A stretch of 64,000 bases of DNA from Candolleomyces eurysporus (GCA_027579435.1 JANBPK010000732.1:1-64000), one strand, 5' to 3'. Shown: positions 1 to 20,656, numbered from the stretch's first letter. Translations and numbers: made by a program. The notes: generated by a model not told the origin, from the letters alone.

Positions 1-677
1 GAATACTTGATTACAGCTATACCTACAAGCCAAATACACAGCACTGTGGTAGGTGCTCGCGACTTGCTTCTCTCTGCATGTATTTCTAGCAGAATGTGGC
101 TTACATGGAGGGGAGAGCAGATGTAACTAGCTGTCATTTTGCTGATCAGAAGAGCTGCTGAGGACCTCAGATAGTGAGGAAATACAGAGATCCATGCCTT
201 TAATACAGTTTTTCGATATTGAGCTCAGTGATTCTTTGGAATACTGGAAGGGGGAAGGGAGGATTCAACACGGATCTCTCATTTCGGTACGATATCATCA
301 AGGCACTGTCTGACTTCCTCGATTTTGTCCGACTTTTATGAATCGAGCACATCTAGTGTTACAACCTCATCCCGGGCCTCAATATTTCGAAAACAACATA
401 TTTTCTTAATATCTTTCACACAAAACCGGGTCCCTAGCATCAAGTACAGAGCCTCTAGAAGAGGATATGTTTTTGATCGAGCGCATATTTTGCCGGTACG
501 GCCTCCGTTTGTGGCTGTGCACTTTATTTCTCTCCATCTACCCAACATCTACCCTCTCCACAACGTGTTTCCAGCACCGTAGACTAGTCTATAAATTGAA
601 CAGAGCTTTTCAAACACACAAGACATGCTATCCCAAACCTCTCCCAACAGCCAGCACTGCTGTGCATTTCAATCGGC

Positions 678-1050
678 AGTTTTTCCCCAGAGAATTACTG
701 CTGTTTTATTTGTGTTTACTTTGCATTTGCAATTGACTGGTTTTGTGACTTTTATCTTGCACGGCGTGATACTAAGTAAAGGAAAGATCAAAGCTATAAA
801 GAAATAACCTTAGGGTTAACTGTGTGATTATCGAGTACTCCTCGATTACTTGGAACTAGTGTGCACAAGAGAGAGAACTTGTAAATTCTTAATACTCTAC
901 ACTACCTCCCATACTCGCACCCCCAATTTCGGTGCAGCACGACTATCAAAAGTTTATACATAATACTTACCTTGCATGGCTTGACTTGGAGTTAGTGTTA
1001 GGTGTTAGTTTGTGTGTTAGTAGTCTTGCTGTTCTCAATCTCTTCACTGG
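678..1050. repeat. Direct repeat, copy A (LTR-like, unidentified)
   Basis: This stretch reappears at 2098-2512 in the same orientation with only scattered mismatches and small indels. Shared blocks include GGTTTTGTGACTTTTATC and GTGATACTAAGTAAAGG. The two copies are about 1.4 kb apart start to start. The interval between them (1051-2097) has no recognisable coding sequence, and no reverse transcriptase or integrase motif is visible, so an LTR element with a collapsed interior is possible but not shown. Confidence 0.7.
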
Positions 1051-2097
1051 CCTAAAAGTGGAATGAATGATGGATGACACAAGTGCTTTCAGAGCCCGAG
1101 CGTAGGTGGTTTGCAGAGTCGGTGAGCGATTGAGGGAAAGGTTGGATAACGCAAACACAAATTCAAGTCTGAGCAAAGCGGTGATACGACCGTGTTCGCT
1201 TTTTTGCGAATAAATACCCATTTTATTGAATATCATTCACAATTCAATTAACGGTCGTGTCTATTTAATATCTACACTACGAAACCCTTCCAGTATTGAG
1301 ATAACTTGCGCAGTGCGAAGGATAACTAAAGAGTACACTACTCTTGGGTTCACGAGAGTTGGAGTCTACTCGAGAACTGCTGACTTAGAGGCACGCCCGC
1401 CATATACCAGAGATTAGGGTTTAGTAAGCCAGCCGGTTGGCGCCGCCTCAGATCAAACAGCCTACCCTGCAGCTGAAAGGCTCAATTTCACTACGAAAGC
1501 AATGGAGGTGGTTTCCTAGGCACTAAAGGTACCTACCCTCTTGCGCAGCCTCACATTAATCAAGTATATTCAGTGCTAGAGCAGTAGGGCGAGTCCCTAA
1601 ACATACAAAGAGATGCGCGGCAAGGTTTCGGCACATCAGACGGCATGATGGCTGGTGCGGCACGAGAAAGGAGCTCAAAAGTACTCTGAAAGGAAAGTCG
1701 TTCATGGAAAGAGATAACCCAGAGGGCGGTCACAAGGGACTTGCCAAGATAAACCTATTCAATTGACGGAGGTCCGACTCCTCCTCACGAGGCTCGAGAA
1801 AAGGCTCACCAAGGCGGCGGTTGGAATAACCGTAGACCAACCACCCTCGATCAACTTTGGCATCCCACTTGGCATACTAGAAAAGGCAACAAGGATCTAT
1901 TNAATAGTCACGGCGCAAGCGCAGGAGTGGCGCGGCGGCGCCTTGGCGTATCCAATACCCTCTTTTTATCTCTTTTATCTCTCTTTTCTAGCTGGGGCCT
2001 GGACTCTTTTNATTTATAAATCTCGTGTACACCTATTTACCATGCTCTGGTGATTGTGCAGCTCCAGATAGTATATATATTGGACTCTTTTAGCATA

Positions 2098-2512
2098 GTT
2101 TTTTCCCCCCAGAGAATTTACTGCTGTTTTTATTTGTGNTTTATTTTGCATTTGCAATCGACTGGTTTTGTGACTTTTATCTTGCACAGCGTGATACTAA
2201 GTAAAGGAAAGATCAAAGCTATAAAGATATAACCTTTCAGGTTAACTGTGTGACAATCGAATACTCCTCGATTACCTGGAACTAGTGTGCACAAGAGAGA
2301 GAACTTGNAAAAATTCTTAATACTCTACACTACCCCATACTCGCACCCCTGATATTGGTGCAGCAAAACTACAAAAGGTCTATACATACTACTTACCTCG
2401 CACGGCTTGACTTGGAGTTAGTGTTAGGTGTTAGGTAGAGTGTGTTAGTAGTCTCACCATTCTCAATCACTTCACCATCTTGATCTCTTCACCGTCTTGA
2501 TCTCTTCACCGG
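2098..2512. repeat. Direct repeat, copy B
   Basis: This is the second copy of the repeat at 678-1050. Near its end it carries a small internal expansion, with a TCTTGATCTCTTCACCG-like motif repeated two to three times that copy A lacks. It lies immediately upstream of the decayed hAT transposase. Single n's at homopolymers in this copy (for example at 2139) show that the consensus is uncertain. Confidence 0.7.
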
Positions 2513-2559
2513 CAGTTGCTCTTATTGCTTCAAAAGGAGCTGCGAGATGAAGACATCCC

Positions 2560-4807
2560 ACACTGAACTTTTGTCCATAACCATATTTGCAAACGCTGGG
2601 ATATCTATATGGATGAGCTTCGAGGGGAGTTGAAGGTAAGCACTCCTACTTTATTGAATGACAACAGCCTGATCTGAGGAATGATTCTAGAATGCCGTTG
2701 AGAAGATCTTGTTGATGACTGATCTTTGGTCGGATCCCAACCTTTGCCCATTCATGGCTGTGACTGCGCATTGGGTTGAAGCAAAGACTGTACAGACAGC
2801 AGAAGGCCCAGTTACAAACCTCAAACTCCGAGCGGACTTAATTGCCTTCTACAATTTGCCTGGAAGGCATACTGGCAAGCATCTGGGCACTGCTCTTCTT
2901 CACGTCCTTGATTGATTAAAAATTGCTGGAAAGGTACATGCTTGAAGCAGTTTCAGCTTGGTAAATGTTATGGCTGACAGTCCGCCTTAGATTGGTTGGG
3001 TCACTGTTGATAATGCTTCAAACAATGACACAATGATGGAGCATCTGGTGATATTGCTGAACCACCATAATATTACCTTTTTGGCAAGGAACAACCAAAT
3101 TTGGTAAGATAGATTCCTTTCTGTTTGACTTCAATGAGTGACACATTCTGTGTTCTAGGTGCTTCCTGCACATCACAAACCTTGCTTGCAAGGCAGTGCT
3201 TGGGGCCATCACCAATGTTGGCCTCGCTGCACTTAATGATGACAAAGAAGATCCAGAAAGCAAGCCTGTTTCAGAAGCTCCAGACCGTGATATCATTGCT
3301 CACACTAGGACGCTCATTTGAGTGGTATGTTCAGCCTATGCAACTCACAATCTCAAGATCTAATCTCTGTTTTTTTAGATTTGTGCTTCTTCTCTTTGCC
3401 ATGACCACTTTGCAACCATTCAACAGTCACTACATCCTGACCAACAGCCTCTGGAGCTCATTCATGATGTTGACACCTGCTGGTCGTCAATGTTACTGAT
3501 GATTGAGTGCTTTGTTGAGTTGAAGGAGGTCAGCTTCAGGGTTTAGGGATTCTTCTGTTTTGTGTGCTATCTGACACCTGCCTCCACTTTTTTTGTGATG
3601 TAGTGTATCAACATGATGATTTTGGGAAACCATGATTTGTAGAAATATCGTTTAGCAGAATATGAGTGGGAGATATTGAATAACTACATCCTCATTCTGC
3701 AGGTACATTCAACTATTTTAATTGTTATATTACTCTAATGTTTGTTTAAATAGGTGCTGCATGCTTTTCAACAAAAGCTGTCTCACAAAAAGGTCCCCAC
3801 TTTGTATCAGGCCCTCTTGCATTTCCACTGTATGATTGTGGCCTGGGAGAGGCAGAAGGAGCTAATGCCATGCTATTGCAATATTATTACCATGGGAATA
3901 GAAAAGCTTGCAGACTATGTGGAGGAGATTGAGGAGATTCCAGTGTACATGCTTGCAATTCGTACGTATGAATCAAGTTCAAATTCAATGAAGTCACTGC
4001 TCAATTTTCAGCAGTTATTTTGCCAGCAATCAAGCTGGTTTGGCACCAGAAGTACAAGAACGAACTTGTTGACTGGGCAAAACAACTTTTGATCAACTCA
4101 GTGAGTCACTACACCCTCTTCTATGTCTTTGTAGCTGAATCTCTCATTCTTCTTTCAAGCTAAGGCCCTACCACCAACGGTCTGGAGTAAATACGCCTGC
4201 TCCACCGCATCGTGCTGTTATAAATGGCTCTTGGGCTGACAACGTTCTGGCATCGCCTCTCACACACCCAGATAATCCCAGCCGCTCTATTCAAATGGAA
4301 ATTGATGCTTACCTAGCGGATGGAAGGGCTGGGTGTGGGTCCACAATAAGATTCTGGCAGGCATGTTTTTGCANTTTTCTTTTTACACATCTTTATCTAT
4401 TTACTATTTACATCCACTGTTAGGAAAACCATGAAGAATATCCAACCATATTTCAGCTGGCGATGGATATCCTTCTGATTGCAGGGTCAGCAGTTCCCTG
4501 TGAGCAAGTCTTCTCCTCAGCAAAGGAGACAATGACTGCAAGACAAGGTTGAATTTGTCCAATACTCATGGAAGCTCTTCAGATGCTGAAGTTTGCGCTG
4601 AAGAGCTCATCCCTCAATTTCACTGCCGGAACAGGGCGAGATGCAAAGTTGAAAGCATTAGTAATGTGTGCAAATGAGTCTGGGCAACTTCCTGATGATA
4701 TGACAAGCTACATTAGCTACTTATTACATGATCCTGAGCTTGAGGAGGATACTGACAGTGAAGGGGACAAGGAAGGGGACAATTCAGGCGCGGAACACAA
4801 CTTGTAA
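2560..4807 (+). pseudogene. hAT-family transposase (decayed, intron-containing)
   Basis: Read across introns, this region gives the conserved core of the hAT transposases common in Agaricomycetes: a WDIYMDELRGELK-like segment at about 2597-2635, then TDLWSDPNLCPFMAVTAHW, the LKLRADL...PGRHTGKHL block (to 2915), IGWVTVDNASNND (from about 2993), and the C-terminal dimerisation motif with EQVFSSAKETM (about 4502-4533). The intron from 2635 to about 2691 has clean GTAAGC/TAG borders. After the dimerisation motif an in-frame TGA at 4551-4553 sits where the family has arginine, consistent with CGA to TGA decay, and the frame then resumes (LMEALQMLKF, 4564-4593). The N-terminal BED zinc-finger region is not found upstream. 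I judge it dead because of the nonsense codon and the missing N-terminus. Confidence 0.85.
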
Positions 4808-4972
4808 CTTAGTTATTACTCAATCGGGGTATGATCAAACAGGTTCATTTCAGTCTGTTGGTCAGTGTAGGTTGGGTTGCGGTTCAGTCGTATTTAGTAG
4901 GTCAAGTTGTCGACCCAACCCAAAATAAGGCAAACCACTCAACTTGACCCAGCCGGACCCATGGCAACACTA
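2560..4972 (+). mobile_element. hAT DNA transposon remnant with 3' terminus
   Basis: Downstream of the transposase, the sequence from about 4838 to 4972 looks like a hAT 3' subterminal region: GGTTGGGTTG-type motifs, their complements, and a terminus ending GGACCCATGGCAACACTA at 4972. A matching 5' terminus starting TAGTGTTGCC was not found upstream, so the element appears 5'-truncated or rearranged next to the direct repeat. A decayed DDE transposase gene begins 13 nt further on, so the hAT copy sits at the edge of another transposon. Confidence 0.6.
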
Positions 4973-4984
4973 GAGTGACCTGAC

Positions 4985-7370
4985 ATGGTGGAGGATAAGC
5001 AAGAACAATTCATACCAGCAATGGATGTGCACCAACCTGGTCTGGTTGAGTACATGGTGCAAGACATTTTGAAGGAGGTTGAGAAGGATAGGGTCCTGGG
5101 TTAGTGAAAGATTGTGCTTGTTGCCCACAATGAAATGACTGCTCAGGCAAATGATGGAAAGGAATGGAGCTGGGTGATGGAAGGAGAGCAACCACTTCAA
5201 AAGAAAGGGGTTGAGCCCCAGTGAAAACCCTTTCTTGCCCCAGCACAGCAGGTCTTGTCAGATCTTATCAACTGATCCAGAATCTTGCCCAATCTTGAAA
5301 AATTGCGCTGACAGGATTTTGTTCCACCATTTCTCTATTTTCTTCTACATACAATCCATAACATAACTTTTCAATGTGATCAAATTGCTTTTTTTAATTG
5401 TATTCTATGCTCAACAGGCAATCAAAGCCCTATTTTTGGGATTGCTAAGTCTTCTCAAGCCAATATTGCCAATGGCCCATTGCCCCAGNAATATGGAACA
5501 AATATAGCCAAGCAATCCATTGTGTATGGCACATTGATACACCTCTGCACCAACTCTGCACTATCCTGATTGCTTCTTGTCACCGCCTCTTCTCTTACCC
5601 CTCATCCTGCTGTTTACAAAATCCCCTCTTTTGCCTTGCAATGTTGAGGATTCTGACTGCTGGCAGTATATCATCCTGTCCTGCTTATTGCCCAAACACA
5701 GCCTCAGGGTCTGTAGGGCCATGAATGGTATGCATGCAACAAAGGGTGGTCAATGAAAGGCTTTAAGGTGGTCTGGGGAGCGTCATTGCCAATGTAGCAG
5801 AAGGTACACATTCTGTTACACTGTGCTCCCTCATTGTTAATATTCTCTTTTTTCCCAAGGCCTGGGACAACTCTCTCGGTAGCTATTGGCCCTTTCAAAT
5901 TCTGTGCTCAAGTGGCGATACTGATGTGAATGCCTGCAGTCTCTCCTTCAAACAGCCTAGTGCCACAGAACCATTGACAACCCCTCCCCGGGCCTGCCCT
6001 CTCACTTTTGACTGCCTCAGTATGCCCAACTGTTACAATCATTCCTGTCCCTCTGCTCTCCTCCTTTTTGGCATGTAGCCTTCTCCTGCTCACTTTCAAT
6101 CTTGCACACCTGGTTTCTGTTGTTGTCTCTGGATCCCTAGAAGGATAAAAGTAACAAAAAGCCTGTACATTATGTGATTTTTGTAGTACTCCAAAATCTG
6201 AGAATTGCCATGATTTGGCAAGATTTTACAATGTTTTGATCCATCTGTAATGAATAAAATTGGAATTTCTGATTTATTGGAAATTCTTGGGAATTCTACA
6301 TGGCAAGATGTGGTGAGATTGAGAGAGAAATATTGAAAAAAACAGTCCGAATAAACATGCCCTGTCCCCAGAGATCTTGGGAATTCTCAGTTTGTTGGCG
6401 GAAAGGATTTTTGATCTGGAACAAGATATGACGAGATCTGCTGCGCTGAGATGGGAAGGGGTTTTCACTGGGGTTGAGCAAAGGCTTCATCAAAGTAATA
6501 TCATCTGCTTGACTGTGGGTTGGACCAAAGAAATCAGTCAGACTCTTGAGTATGGTAAAAATTGTAATGGGTACTGGACAGAAGAGCTTTTTGTCAAACA
6601 GGTATGATGCTTTACCACTCAGTATATTCTGCAACTGATTGCTGGTCAGTTGCAAGAGAAAATCCTTCCAGGTTTCNAAAAAATATCATCCAAAAGAAGA
6701 GTATCAGGTGCTTATCATGGTTGACAACTTGCAAGGCCATTCAGCTTATGCAAAGAATGCTTTGCTTGCCAGCCATATGAATTTTAATCCTGGAGGCAAG
6801 CAGGCATGAATGAGGGATAGATGGTTCATGTATAATGAGGAGAAAGTCCAACAGAGCATGATCTTCCTGCTAGATCATCCAACCTTTCCAGATGCACCAA
6901 GGGGAATGAAGCAGGTTCTCATGGAATAGGACCTCTAGCATCAAGGACTATTGATAGTCTGCAAGGAAAAGTGCCTGGGTAAGTCCACTAACTGCTGTGC
7001 TCAATGGATTTTCAAGCACCAGCCAGATTTTCTCATGCAAAAATCACTGGTGCAAGAGGTCATTGAGGAGTGGGAACACCTCTGCATCTTTCTCCTTATT
7101 GAGTTCTTTTGGGGTGCTATGAAATGATACCTCTGGGAACATTGCAATCACACTTTTGACAGGCTCAAGAACAACATGGTGCCAGCAATGCAATCTGTCC
7201 TTATTGAGACTATCTGTTGCTGGGAACATTGCACATGGCAATGGATCAATGCTTACAGAAATGGCCTCAATGCCAAAGCTGCACAATTCCAGGTCAAGGC
7301 TTTCAGTTCATGCAAATACACATCCCATCGATGTGTGCCAGAGAGGCTTGCATGCCAGTTCAATGTATAA
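4985..7370 (+). pseudogene. DDE-type transposase (decayed, split by an insertion)
   Basis: Fragments in order match a DDE endonuclease-like transposase seen in many Agaricomycetes. They are VEYMVQDILKEVEKD and VLVAHNEMTAQANDG (about 5045-5160), then after an interruption RLHQSNIICLTVGW and QTLEYGKNCNGYW (about 6480-6580), then MVDNLQGHSAYAKNALL and NFNPGGKQA (about 6718-6806), and finally an IEFFWGAMK segment and AQFQVKAFSSCKYTSHR (about 7095-7330). The DN in MVDN and the later IEFFW motif resemble the second and third catalytic blocks of IS630/Tc1-like enzymes (family placement is from memory). Stops are frequent. At 6807-6809 TGA replaces the arginine expected before MRD, again as CGA to TGA would give. 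The coding sequence is interrupted at 5216-6473 by a separate element. Confidence 0.8.
5216..6473. mobile_element. 1.26-kb TIR element inserted in the DDE transposase gene
   Basis: The left end begins CCCCAGTGAAAACCC and the right end finishes GGTTTTCACTGGGG, its inverse. Similarity continues inward for roughly 60 nt with mismatches that are mostly C/T or G/A. The pentamer TTGAG flanks both ends (5211-5215 and 6474-6478), as a target-site duplication would. The transposase reading frame stops at the left border and resumes just outside the right border. No transposase domain is recognisable inside, so it is probably non-autonomous. The short duplication and CCCCAG terminus do not let me assign a superfamily. 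Confidence 0.75.
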
Positions 7371-10300
7371 TATCTTATCTTATCTACTTGATTATACAAT
7401 TGAGCCAATTTCATCCTCTCCGAGTTTATGTCTCCCCCATTTTTGAGAACAAGAAAAAATCCTCTTGGGAAATTTTTCCTTTCGTGAATTCTTCCATTTC
7501 TGCAAGAGGAATAAAAGATTGGACTTGTCTGCCACAAGCAAGAAACTTTGTACAAAGTTGGTGGTGTTTAGGTGATCAACACTATAGGGTCTCACACAAT
7601 GGAGATTAATAGACACACCTGTGAATTGAACTTTAGAACAGATTATTCAACAGGGCATATATTATTTGCAAAAACATGAATACAATTGCATCAGTGGGTA
7701 AGTGAATACCTACCTGTACCTGCAACCATGTGTATCCTACCCACCTATCTGGTGGGTAAGGCTTATCTGTGAGCAACACCACCTGCTCCTGCTTCCTCCA
7801 ACTGCTGACCTTCATTTCCAGACCAATCAATCTCTGACCAGCATAGCAACTTCAGCTTTTGTCTTTGATGGGATANCCCAAATAACATTCTGATTTGCAC
7901 CAATTGGAAAGCTACCTTGCAGCCAACACTCATGGGCACACAAGAACAGAACACAACAAATGTCTGTTTGATATGTGAGGATGAGAGGAAAGGAGTACAA
8001 AGAGCAAAAGCTAAGGAAAAGAATGACAATCGAGGCGTGTAGAGGTTAAATAGGGGTGCATTGTTTGTAGTTGTATGTATGCGAGGTATCTTATTGGTCT
8101 AGATGTATGTGTGTAAGACACGTGCGGCATTACACCAATTGGAAGGCAGCTCAATGTGGCCTACACTTACAGATACCGATGTACACACGTCAAACGTCTA
8201 ATATTTTGGAGGAAGAGAGAGATGTAGGAAGATACAAGAGAAAGAGCAAAAAACTGAAGAAACAGGATTGAGACGTGAGCAGGTATATATAGGGGCGTGT
8301 TGTTTGGTGATGTGTGGTATAGAAGATCGGGGAGGGACACGTTGTTTGGTGTTGTGGGAATGTGGGGCATGGCTGAGTCTTAAGTAGTAAGGTATTGGGA
8401 GTGTACATCGTTACACCAATGGGCCTTTGGTCAAAAAAAAAGAGTCTCAACATGTTGTACTTTCCCAACCCCCATGTTAGCATTGAATAGATGCATTTAT
8501 ATGCTCTCCACAGCTGATATTCTGAGGCCTATAAGGACTTGGGTATTGTATGCCAGGGCTGAAAATGCTAAGCCCAACATAAAACCAAACTAGGTGACTT
8601 ATAAATCATGTGTCCAAGAAGCCATCATGAGGCTCTGTGCTCAATCCTACCTGATGGCATTCTTTTTTGCAGTATTTTAATTGAAACTTGAGTATACTAA
8701 GCTTCTGTAGGATCCTTGAATTTTTATTAATGAAACAGTTTTAGAGTAATAATAGGCCTTGGAATTGCCATACATGTGACCGCCTCAACTAACAAATTTA
8801 GTCCATCATTACTAGCACATAAACAGTCATAAAAAAAGCACATTGATTTGTGTTGGAACAGGGCAGTGCTGAGGCCTGAGACTTGAAGTTGTTCACCAGT
8901 CTAAGTGTGCATTGTTGAGTTTGCATGGCAATGCCAAACCATGAAGAGCTCTTCAAAAACAAGCAGATAAGGCATAAAATATGAGTCAAAATGTTTTGGA
9001 TAAATGCTGTGTAGCATTGGCCCACTAATACTATGTGTGTGTGATAAAAGTGTCATAGACTAGCAAGGGGCTGCAATACATCAAGGCAAATCCTTTTTGT
9101 TTGCATAACCCTACTTGGTGTTGCACCTTGCCAAGTCAAGCATGCTAAATTGTGTTCTAAGCTTATTCTTTGTCCTGTATTCTTATCATTTCCAGAATCT
9201 GACATTAGAGTAACACTTTCTCATGAATATTAGTTGCTTTCCATCACCCATGCAGGACACTAAGCATTCATGAGCCATGAAAGCAATACACATTGTATAA
9301 TGTTTAAATTCAAGTAGTTTAGCATACAGGAAATAGGAGAAAGCAAGAATGGAAATGCTAGATATGAGATGCATAAAAAAGATAGCCCTGCAAATGTTCA
9401 ACAACCATATATTAGTTCTATTATAAGTAAATTCCTTAAATCCACTTAGTTTTGACTCATTTGTGATTATTTTGGATAAAAAAAAGTTGCAGGTTTAGAT
9501 AGAGCACTAGGTGCCATTAAGGGTTTATGCAAATTCACAAGAGGTTATGCCTGCTCATCATTATCAAATACCGTGCACAGATATAAACCCCAGTAAGATC
9601 AGTGCCCTCCTGCAGAAAACCAGAAAATCCCACAGCTGCCATACCTCAACATCTGCTTGAATTAGCTGTGGGTGGTGGTGGGCAAGAATCTGGCACAATT
9701 TTGCAGACAAGAACTGCCTGTAGAAAATGGTCATTATTCATGAGAATGTAATCTATTATAATATGAATTCATTATATATACATCTCACAGATTCACTCTA
9801 TTTTCCAATGCTACAAAAACAAAAGAGAACAGAGGGATTTATATTATGCACAAGTAGCCAGAAAGGAAAGCAAAGTGACCAATTGAAAGTGAGTGTTGAT
9901 GAGATGCAGTGAGAGCGGTGTGGAGGTAAAGCAAGAGCATAGTGGGTTCATTCAGAAGTCGAGAGTCCAGTGCTGAGCAAGGAAGCAAACTGGAAGAGAA
10001 ATAACCAGATAATTGCTGTTTTTGGAGCAATAATAATGGTCAGGAATGGTGACTTACTTGGGTGAGTCCCTTCCAGTAGATTGCAAAACAGTAGTCAGCC
10101 TCATCCCATCTAGTGCGTTTTTGATCCTTCTTGCTTGAAGAGAGTCCAGAGGTGGATCCTGGCTTGCATGCAGTGTTACAGGACTTCCAGACAACAATGA
10201 TGATGATGGTGGTTAGAAGGGAAGGAATGGGAGGGCAAAGGCACAAGTGTGCCAGGCAGGTCAACAAATCACTATTGGTGTCTATCTGTACACCAGACCA

Positions 10301-10660
10301 TCTATGGCACCTGGGAGCAGTACAGTCACTTGAAGAGACTTAGCAGGTGAAAGGCAGCTTGCTACATATTGTGGTTGGGGGTGAAATATTGTGTATCTGT
10401 TAATGAAAGTAAATTACATGATTCTCAGAAAGATGAGAGGCTGCAATAGGCAGCTGGAGGCTGGTGGGGAAGGAAAATGTGTGACATGAGCAGTTTGGTG
10501 GCTCTTGTCCTCTGTGGGAATGTGCCATCAGTTTGGCAGCTGCAGGCTGTCTTGGTTTTTTGCAGGCTGGGTCGGATCTCACTGGGTATAAACTGTCTCA
10601 TAATGTAAAATGTACATTCAATGTTCAAAATGCATTTACAGGCAAAATGAAACTAGCCTA
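7371..10660. other. AT-rich, CpG-poor intergenic stretch without genes
   Basis: No open frame here shows a recognisable motif or exon structure. CG dinucleotides are nearly absent; from 8521 to 9060 I count one in 540 nt. A degenerate tandem duplication is visible: ACACCAATTGGAAAG at about 7898 and ACACCAATTGGAAGG at about 8132, each followed by related sequence ending in an AATAGGGG/TATAGGGG...TTGTTTG motif (about 8050 and 8290). This fits decayed, formerly methylated transposon DNA. Confidence 0.6.
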
Positions 10661-16797
<6,137 letters not shown>

Positions 16798-16904
16798 GGT
16801 GGAGGAGGAAGAGCGAGGCGCTTACTAACGGCGGGAGCGCGTCAAATATGTTTTTGATTTTCAATTTGTAATGTACTTTCGCTACCGGTGATATTTACAT
16901 ACTC

Positions 16905-17560
16905 CTAGTCATCGAGCGGCGGCAGTTGGTCACCATCAACTTTCTCGCCGAGAGCGACTTTTTTAAACACATCGTATGCGCGATCCAAATTGTCGTTGAT
17001 AATCACGATGTCATGAACCCCAGGTTCCTTTGCATACTCGATCTCCTTCAGAGCGATGCTGAGCCGTTTTTGTGCCGACGCCTCCGTCTCCGTGCCCCGC
17101 CCCTGGAGCCTGGCNCGCAGTTCGGCCAGGGAGGGCGGCGAGATGAAGCAGTAGATGGGGTCCAGGTTGGTGTTTTTGACTTGGCGGACGCCCTGAGCCT
17201 CTATGTCGAGGATGCAGCGGCGGCCCTGTTCCTGGACGTGGCGGACGGTCTGGAAGCTCGTCCCGTAAAAGTTGGTGGAGAACTCGCAATGCTCCAAGAG
17301 TGCNTTTTCCTTGAGAAGGTTCTTGAACTGGTCGTGGGTCACAAAGTGATAGTGTTGGCCGTCGACCTCGCCNGGGGCGGGGCGACCGGGTGGTGTCTAG
17401 ACGACGGTGAGGGGCNGCAACGGGGAGAAAGGGAGGGCGTACGGGAGACACTGAAGCCAAACTTGTCCGGAAACTCTGCAAAAAGGCGCTGGAGAAGGGT
17501 GCTCTTGCCCACGCCAGAGGGCCCTGAGAGGACGAGGGGGCGGAGGAAATCTGGACGCAT
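16905..17560 (-). CDS. GUK1: Guanylate kinase
   Basis: This cytosolic enzyme phosphorylates GMP to GDP with ATP in purine salvage and GTP synthesis. The start at 17560 gives [22 protein letters not shown], with the P-loop GPSGVGKS in the usual place. After one intron comes TTRSPRPGE (GMP binding), [23 protein letters not shown], the [14 protein letters not shown] block and a lid/ADP-binding region around [10 protein letters not shown]. The C-terminus is [11 protein letters not shown]. Length is about 195-200 residues, normal for the family. Several n's fall inside the exons (17115, 17304, 17373, 17416), so a few residues are undetermined. It lies downstream of the ABC transporter start on the same strand and shares a 224-nt divergent spacer with the kinase gene. 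Confidence 0.93.
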
Positions 17561-17784
17561 TGATCAAGGGGTGTGACGCGTGACAGTCACTTCTTGCAAC
17601 GGTCCTCGTCGTCGTCTTTTCTCTCTCCGCCGTCTTTTCCTTCTTTTTCTTTCTCCAGGACANGGTCTCCCCGCTGTATAATAACCACGACAGCACCGNC
17701 GTCGCTACCGTCCCCACCCCCGACAGCCCTGGCCCCTTTCCCCCCCAAGTAGCCCGGTGTACGACCTCTTTACGACTTTTTATT
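17561..17784. promoter_or_regulatory. Divergent promoter of guanylate kinase and YANK kinase
   Basis: Two start codons face away from each other across this 224-nt spacer. It is rich in CT/pyrimidine tracts on the plus strand (about 17610-17660), a common feature of basidiomycete promoters. I see no clear TATA box. Confidence 0.55.
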
Positions 17785-19566
<1,782 letters not shown>

Positions 19567-20656
19567 TCGGTGGGTTGACATTTACCTCACTCATTGATAA
19601 GAAGGAAGCCTCACGTCGTCCCCTGCTCTCTAGTTGTCACGTTAGAAGCTGTTTTATGTGTCTCTTGCTCGCCATTTACTCCGGGTTCGGGGCCTGGTAC
19701 CCGTATCTTTACTCTATGTTATTCCTTCTCTCTCGTTTTCAGATCTTTCAGCTCTTTAATCTTTTTTTCCATTTGTTGTCCATCGATATTAACCCTGTCA
19801 CTGGCCTGTTCTGTTGCGCTCGTGGCTGNTTTTTTTTTCTTGGTTGTCTTTGGTTCCCCTGGCTCCGCTATTGTCGTCAACCTTCGTCTTCACCATCCCT
19901 CCCTGTTCCTGGATCTTCTTCATTCACCAAGTTATGCCGGGGTCTATCTGCCATGCTAGCTCGCTACCACCAGCCGGCCTTCATTTGTATTCCTCCCTTC
20001 TTTTTTTCTCTCTCTCTCTCTCTGTCCCTGTTGCTATCGCCATTTTCTCATCATCACCCTGGGCTACTTTACTTATTAACTCACTCACCCACTTGATACC
20101 ATAGTCCGTAGCACACACCTCGATACTTTTCCTCGTTAATTTTCTAGGGTTTTTTGAGTTCTTTTGTTGGATCAGCCAATCATGGAGCAAACGAAGCCCT
20201 TGTCACATCTCTCTGTCTTAGGATACCTCTGCGCAAAGGAATGTTCATTCAACCCTGTACATATTGTAGCCAAGTCTCGGGTTTTGAGTGGCCCAGAAGA
20301 ACATACGGTGGACGTTTAGGAATGCTCGAGCTGATCGATGCCTAACTTGAAACCATTTCTTTAATACGTCCGAAAGACGTGGACGAACTTGGGTCGACTT
20401 CCGAAGCTGTTATGGGTAGTGAGGGGTCAAGTCTGACAGGTCTGCCCCCATGAACAGTCGGACTAACGCCATCTCGACAGATACCGGAGCCTGTTCCCAA
20501 TCTCAACAAANGGGGGGGCAGTGCAACATGCAAGAACGTGCACCGTCAAAAGTCATACGTCAGAGTTTATGAATGTACAGAAAAAAAACGTCAAAAGGTG
20601 ATCACAAGGACATTGTTCACGTTAAGTATAAGGCGAAATCCCAAAGTTCAGATAAA
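19567..20656. other. Intergenic / 3' UTRs, pyrimidine-rich
   Basis: Open frames here are low-complexity translations of CT-rich DNA and show no domain. The stretch probably holds the 3' UTRs of the convergent kinase and BIM1-like genes. A CT microsatellite lies at about 20008-20023. Confidence 0.55.
20008..20023. repeat. (CT)n microsatellite
   Basis: About eight CT dinucleotides in a row follow a T tract in noncoding DNA. Confidence 0.9.

Noticed and set aside
16926..17576. 216-codon plus-strand frame
   Set aside because: It is antisense to guanylate kinase, whose motifs are clear on the minus strand. The GC-rich exon leaves the opposite frame open.
19575..20096. 173-codon plus-strand frame with hydrophobic stretches
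   Set aside because: The hydrophobicity comes from CT/TTC-rich low-complexity DNA. It fits the 3' UTR region of the kinase gene.
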